Source: an uncultured Alphaproteobacteria bacterium (GTDB lineage Bacteria > Pseudomonadota > Alphaproteobacteria > RF32 > CAG-239). Taken from it: a stretch of 6,314 nucleotides of DNA. The notes under the pieces are model-generated. The model did no database searches and was not told where the DNA came from. It saw nothing but the letters and a program-made list of their open reading frames with translations. The stretch spans positions 1-6,314 of the forward strand of contig CALXTG010000160.1 in assembly GCA_944391355.1 (NCBI GenBank), given 5' to 3'. The position numbers were made by a program, and so were the translations under genes. Each line of letters starts with the position of its first letter. Position 1 is the stretch's first letter. Shown piece by piece: positions 5,457 to 6,314 of this stretch.

Positions 5457-6314
5457 ATGGTTGAAGTCGTTACCCTGGGCTGCCGGATCAATTCTTATGA
5501 ATCGGAAGTATTGAAAGAAAAGCTGGCCGGCCTGGACAATCTTATCATCATCAATACCTGCGCAGTCACCGGCGAGGCCGAAAGACAATGCCGCCAGACT
5601 ATTCGCAAACTGCGCAAACAAAACCCCGACGCGCGGATTATCGTTACCGGCTGCGCGGCTCAAATCGCCCCGCAGAAATTTGCCGCCATGCCGGAAGTCG
5701 ATCTGGTTCTCGGCAATAAAGAAAAAACCGAAATAAGCAAATATCTCGAAATGCCCCTCACGGAAAAAACCATCGTCGGCGATATTTTTGACTACGACAG
5801 TTACGACCGTTATCTGATTACCGGTTTCGAAGGCCGGCACCGCGCCTTTGTCCAGATCCAGCAGGGCTGCGACCATCGCTGCACTTATTGTATTGTTCCC
5901 TATGCCCGCGGCAATAACCGTTCGGTTGCCGAAGCCGACATTATTTCCCAAATTCGCAAACTTTTAAATCAGGGTTTTAAAGAAATCTGCCTGACCGGCG
6001 TTGACGCCTGTTCCTATCAACCGTCTTTCAGCAGGCTGGTCCGTCATATTCTCGAGCAGATTCCCGAACTGCCGTCTTTACAATTCGGTTCGCTGGATCC
6101 CGCTGCTCTGGATACCGAATTTATTGAGCTGGTAAAAAACTATCCCAATATTCTCCCCCATTTCCATTTATCGGTTCAATCGGGGGACAATATGATTCTA
6201 AAACGCATGAAACGACGCCACAGCCGCGAAGACGTTATCAATTTATGCCATAACATCCGTGCCGTCCGTCCCGAAGTGACTTTCGGTTCCGATTTTATCT
6301 GCGGCTTTCCGACC
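5457..6314 (+). CDS. mtaB: tRNA methylthiotransferase MtaB, 3' part missing at window edge
   Basis: Radical-SAM enzyme that methylthiolates threonylcarbamoyladenosine at position 37 of ANN-decoding tRNAs (t6A to ms2t6A). The window holds 286 residues in one open frame; the family is usually about 400-430, so the end of the radical-SAM domain and the TRAM domain lie outside. The N-terminal domain shows the three cluster cysteines Cys9 (VTLGCRINSYESE), Cys35 (NTCAVTGEAERQ) and Cys66 (VTGCAAQ). The radical-SAM cluster motif is CDHRCTYC (Cys138, Cys142, Cys145), followed by IVPYARGNNRS. HFHLSVQSGDNMILKRMKRR (236-255 region) is also typical. TLGCRINSYESE and TGVD favour MtaB over MiaB or RimO. ATG 5457 has AGAGGA (5441-5446) 10 nt upstream; that site lies in the ldh terminator stem. 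Confidence 0.93.
   Translation, partial: MVEVVTLGCRINSYESEVLKEKLAGLDNLIIINTCAVTGEAERQCRQTIRKLRKQNPDARIIVTGCAAQIAPQKFAAMPEVDLVLGNKEKTEISKYLEMPLTEKTIVGDIFDYDSYDRYLITGFEGRHRAFVQIQQGCDHRCTYCIVPYARGNNRSVAEADIISQIRKLLNQGFKEICLTGVDACSYQPSFSRLVRHILEQIPELPSLQFGSLDPAALDTEFIELVKNYPNILPHFHLSVQSGDNMILKRMKRRHSREDVINLCHNIRAVRPEVTFGSDFICGFPT

Noticed and set aside
5397..5951. Antisense open frame of 184 codons opposite mtaB.
   Set aside because: The plus strand encodes unmistakable MtaB cysteine motifs through the same stretch; the antisense frame has no ribosome-binding site or family signature.

Overview
The window looks like chromosomal DNA from an alphaproteobacterium of moderate GC content, probably a host-associated or fermentative lineage. 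This is inferred from the FabF and MtaB sequence style, from several TTG-rich/TATNTT-like promoters, and from an L-lactate dehydrogenase sitting beside otherwise ordinary alphaproteobacterial housekeeping genes. The placement rests on remembered family patterns, not on a search.

Left part, minus strand (1-1154): the fatty-acid synthesis pair acpP-fabF. AcpP is complete with its DSL phosphopantetheine site. FabF is cut by the window edge after about 245 residues but keeps the active-site cysteine. A perfect 9-bp hairpin lies between them. An acpP promoter (TTGTCA-N17-CTATCT) reads leftward from the divergent spacer.

Centre, plus strand (1195-3734): a tightly overlapping three-gene ABC-2 type exporter operon (ATPase, permease 1, permease 2) with its own TTGCAA-N16-TATAAT promoter. 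It matches the uncharacterised COG4586/COG4587/COG3694 set; the substrate is unknown. After it, behind an independent TTGACA-N17-TATCTT promoter, comes a 120-residue membrane-anchored protein with eight closely spaced cysteines and a strongly acidic tail (3815-4177). I do not recognise this protein; it is the best candidate here for something undescribed. A strong intrinsic terminator ends it.

Right part, plus strand (4228-6314): a roughly 120-nt imperfect palindrome fills the leader of an L-lactate dehydrogenase gene, ending three bases before its strong Shine-Dalgarno. After ldh, one short spacer appears to do three jobs: the ldh terminator, the mtaB promoter (its -10 lies in the terminator loop) and the mtaB ribosome-binding site (in the terminator 3' arm). 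mtaB, a tRNA methylthiotransferase, runs off the right edge.

The genes do not form one pathway: lipid synthesis, an export system, an unknown envelope protein, fermentation and tRNA modification stand next to each other as separate transcription units. No tRNA, rRNA, CRISPR array, transposase or phage gene was seen.
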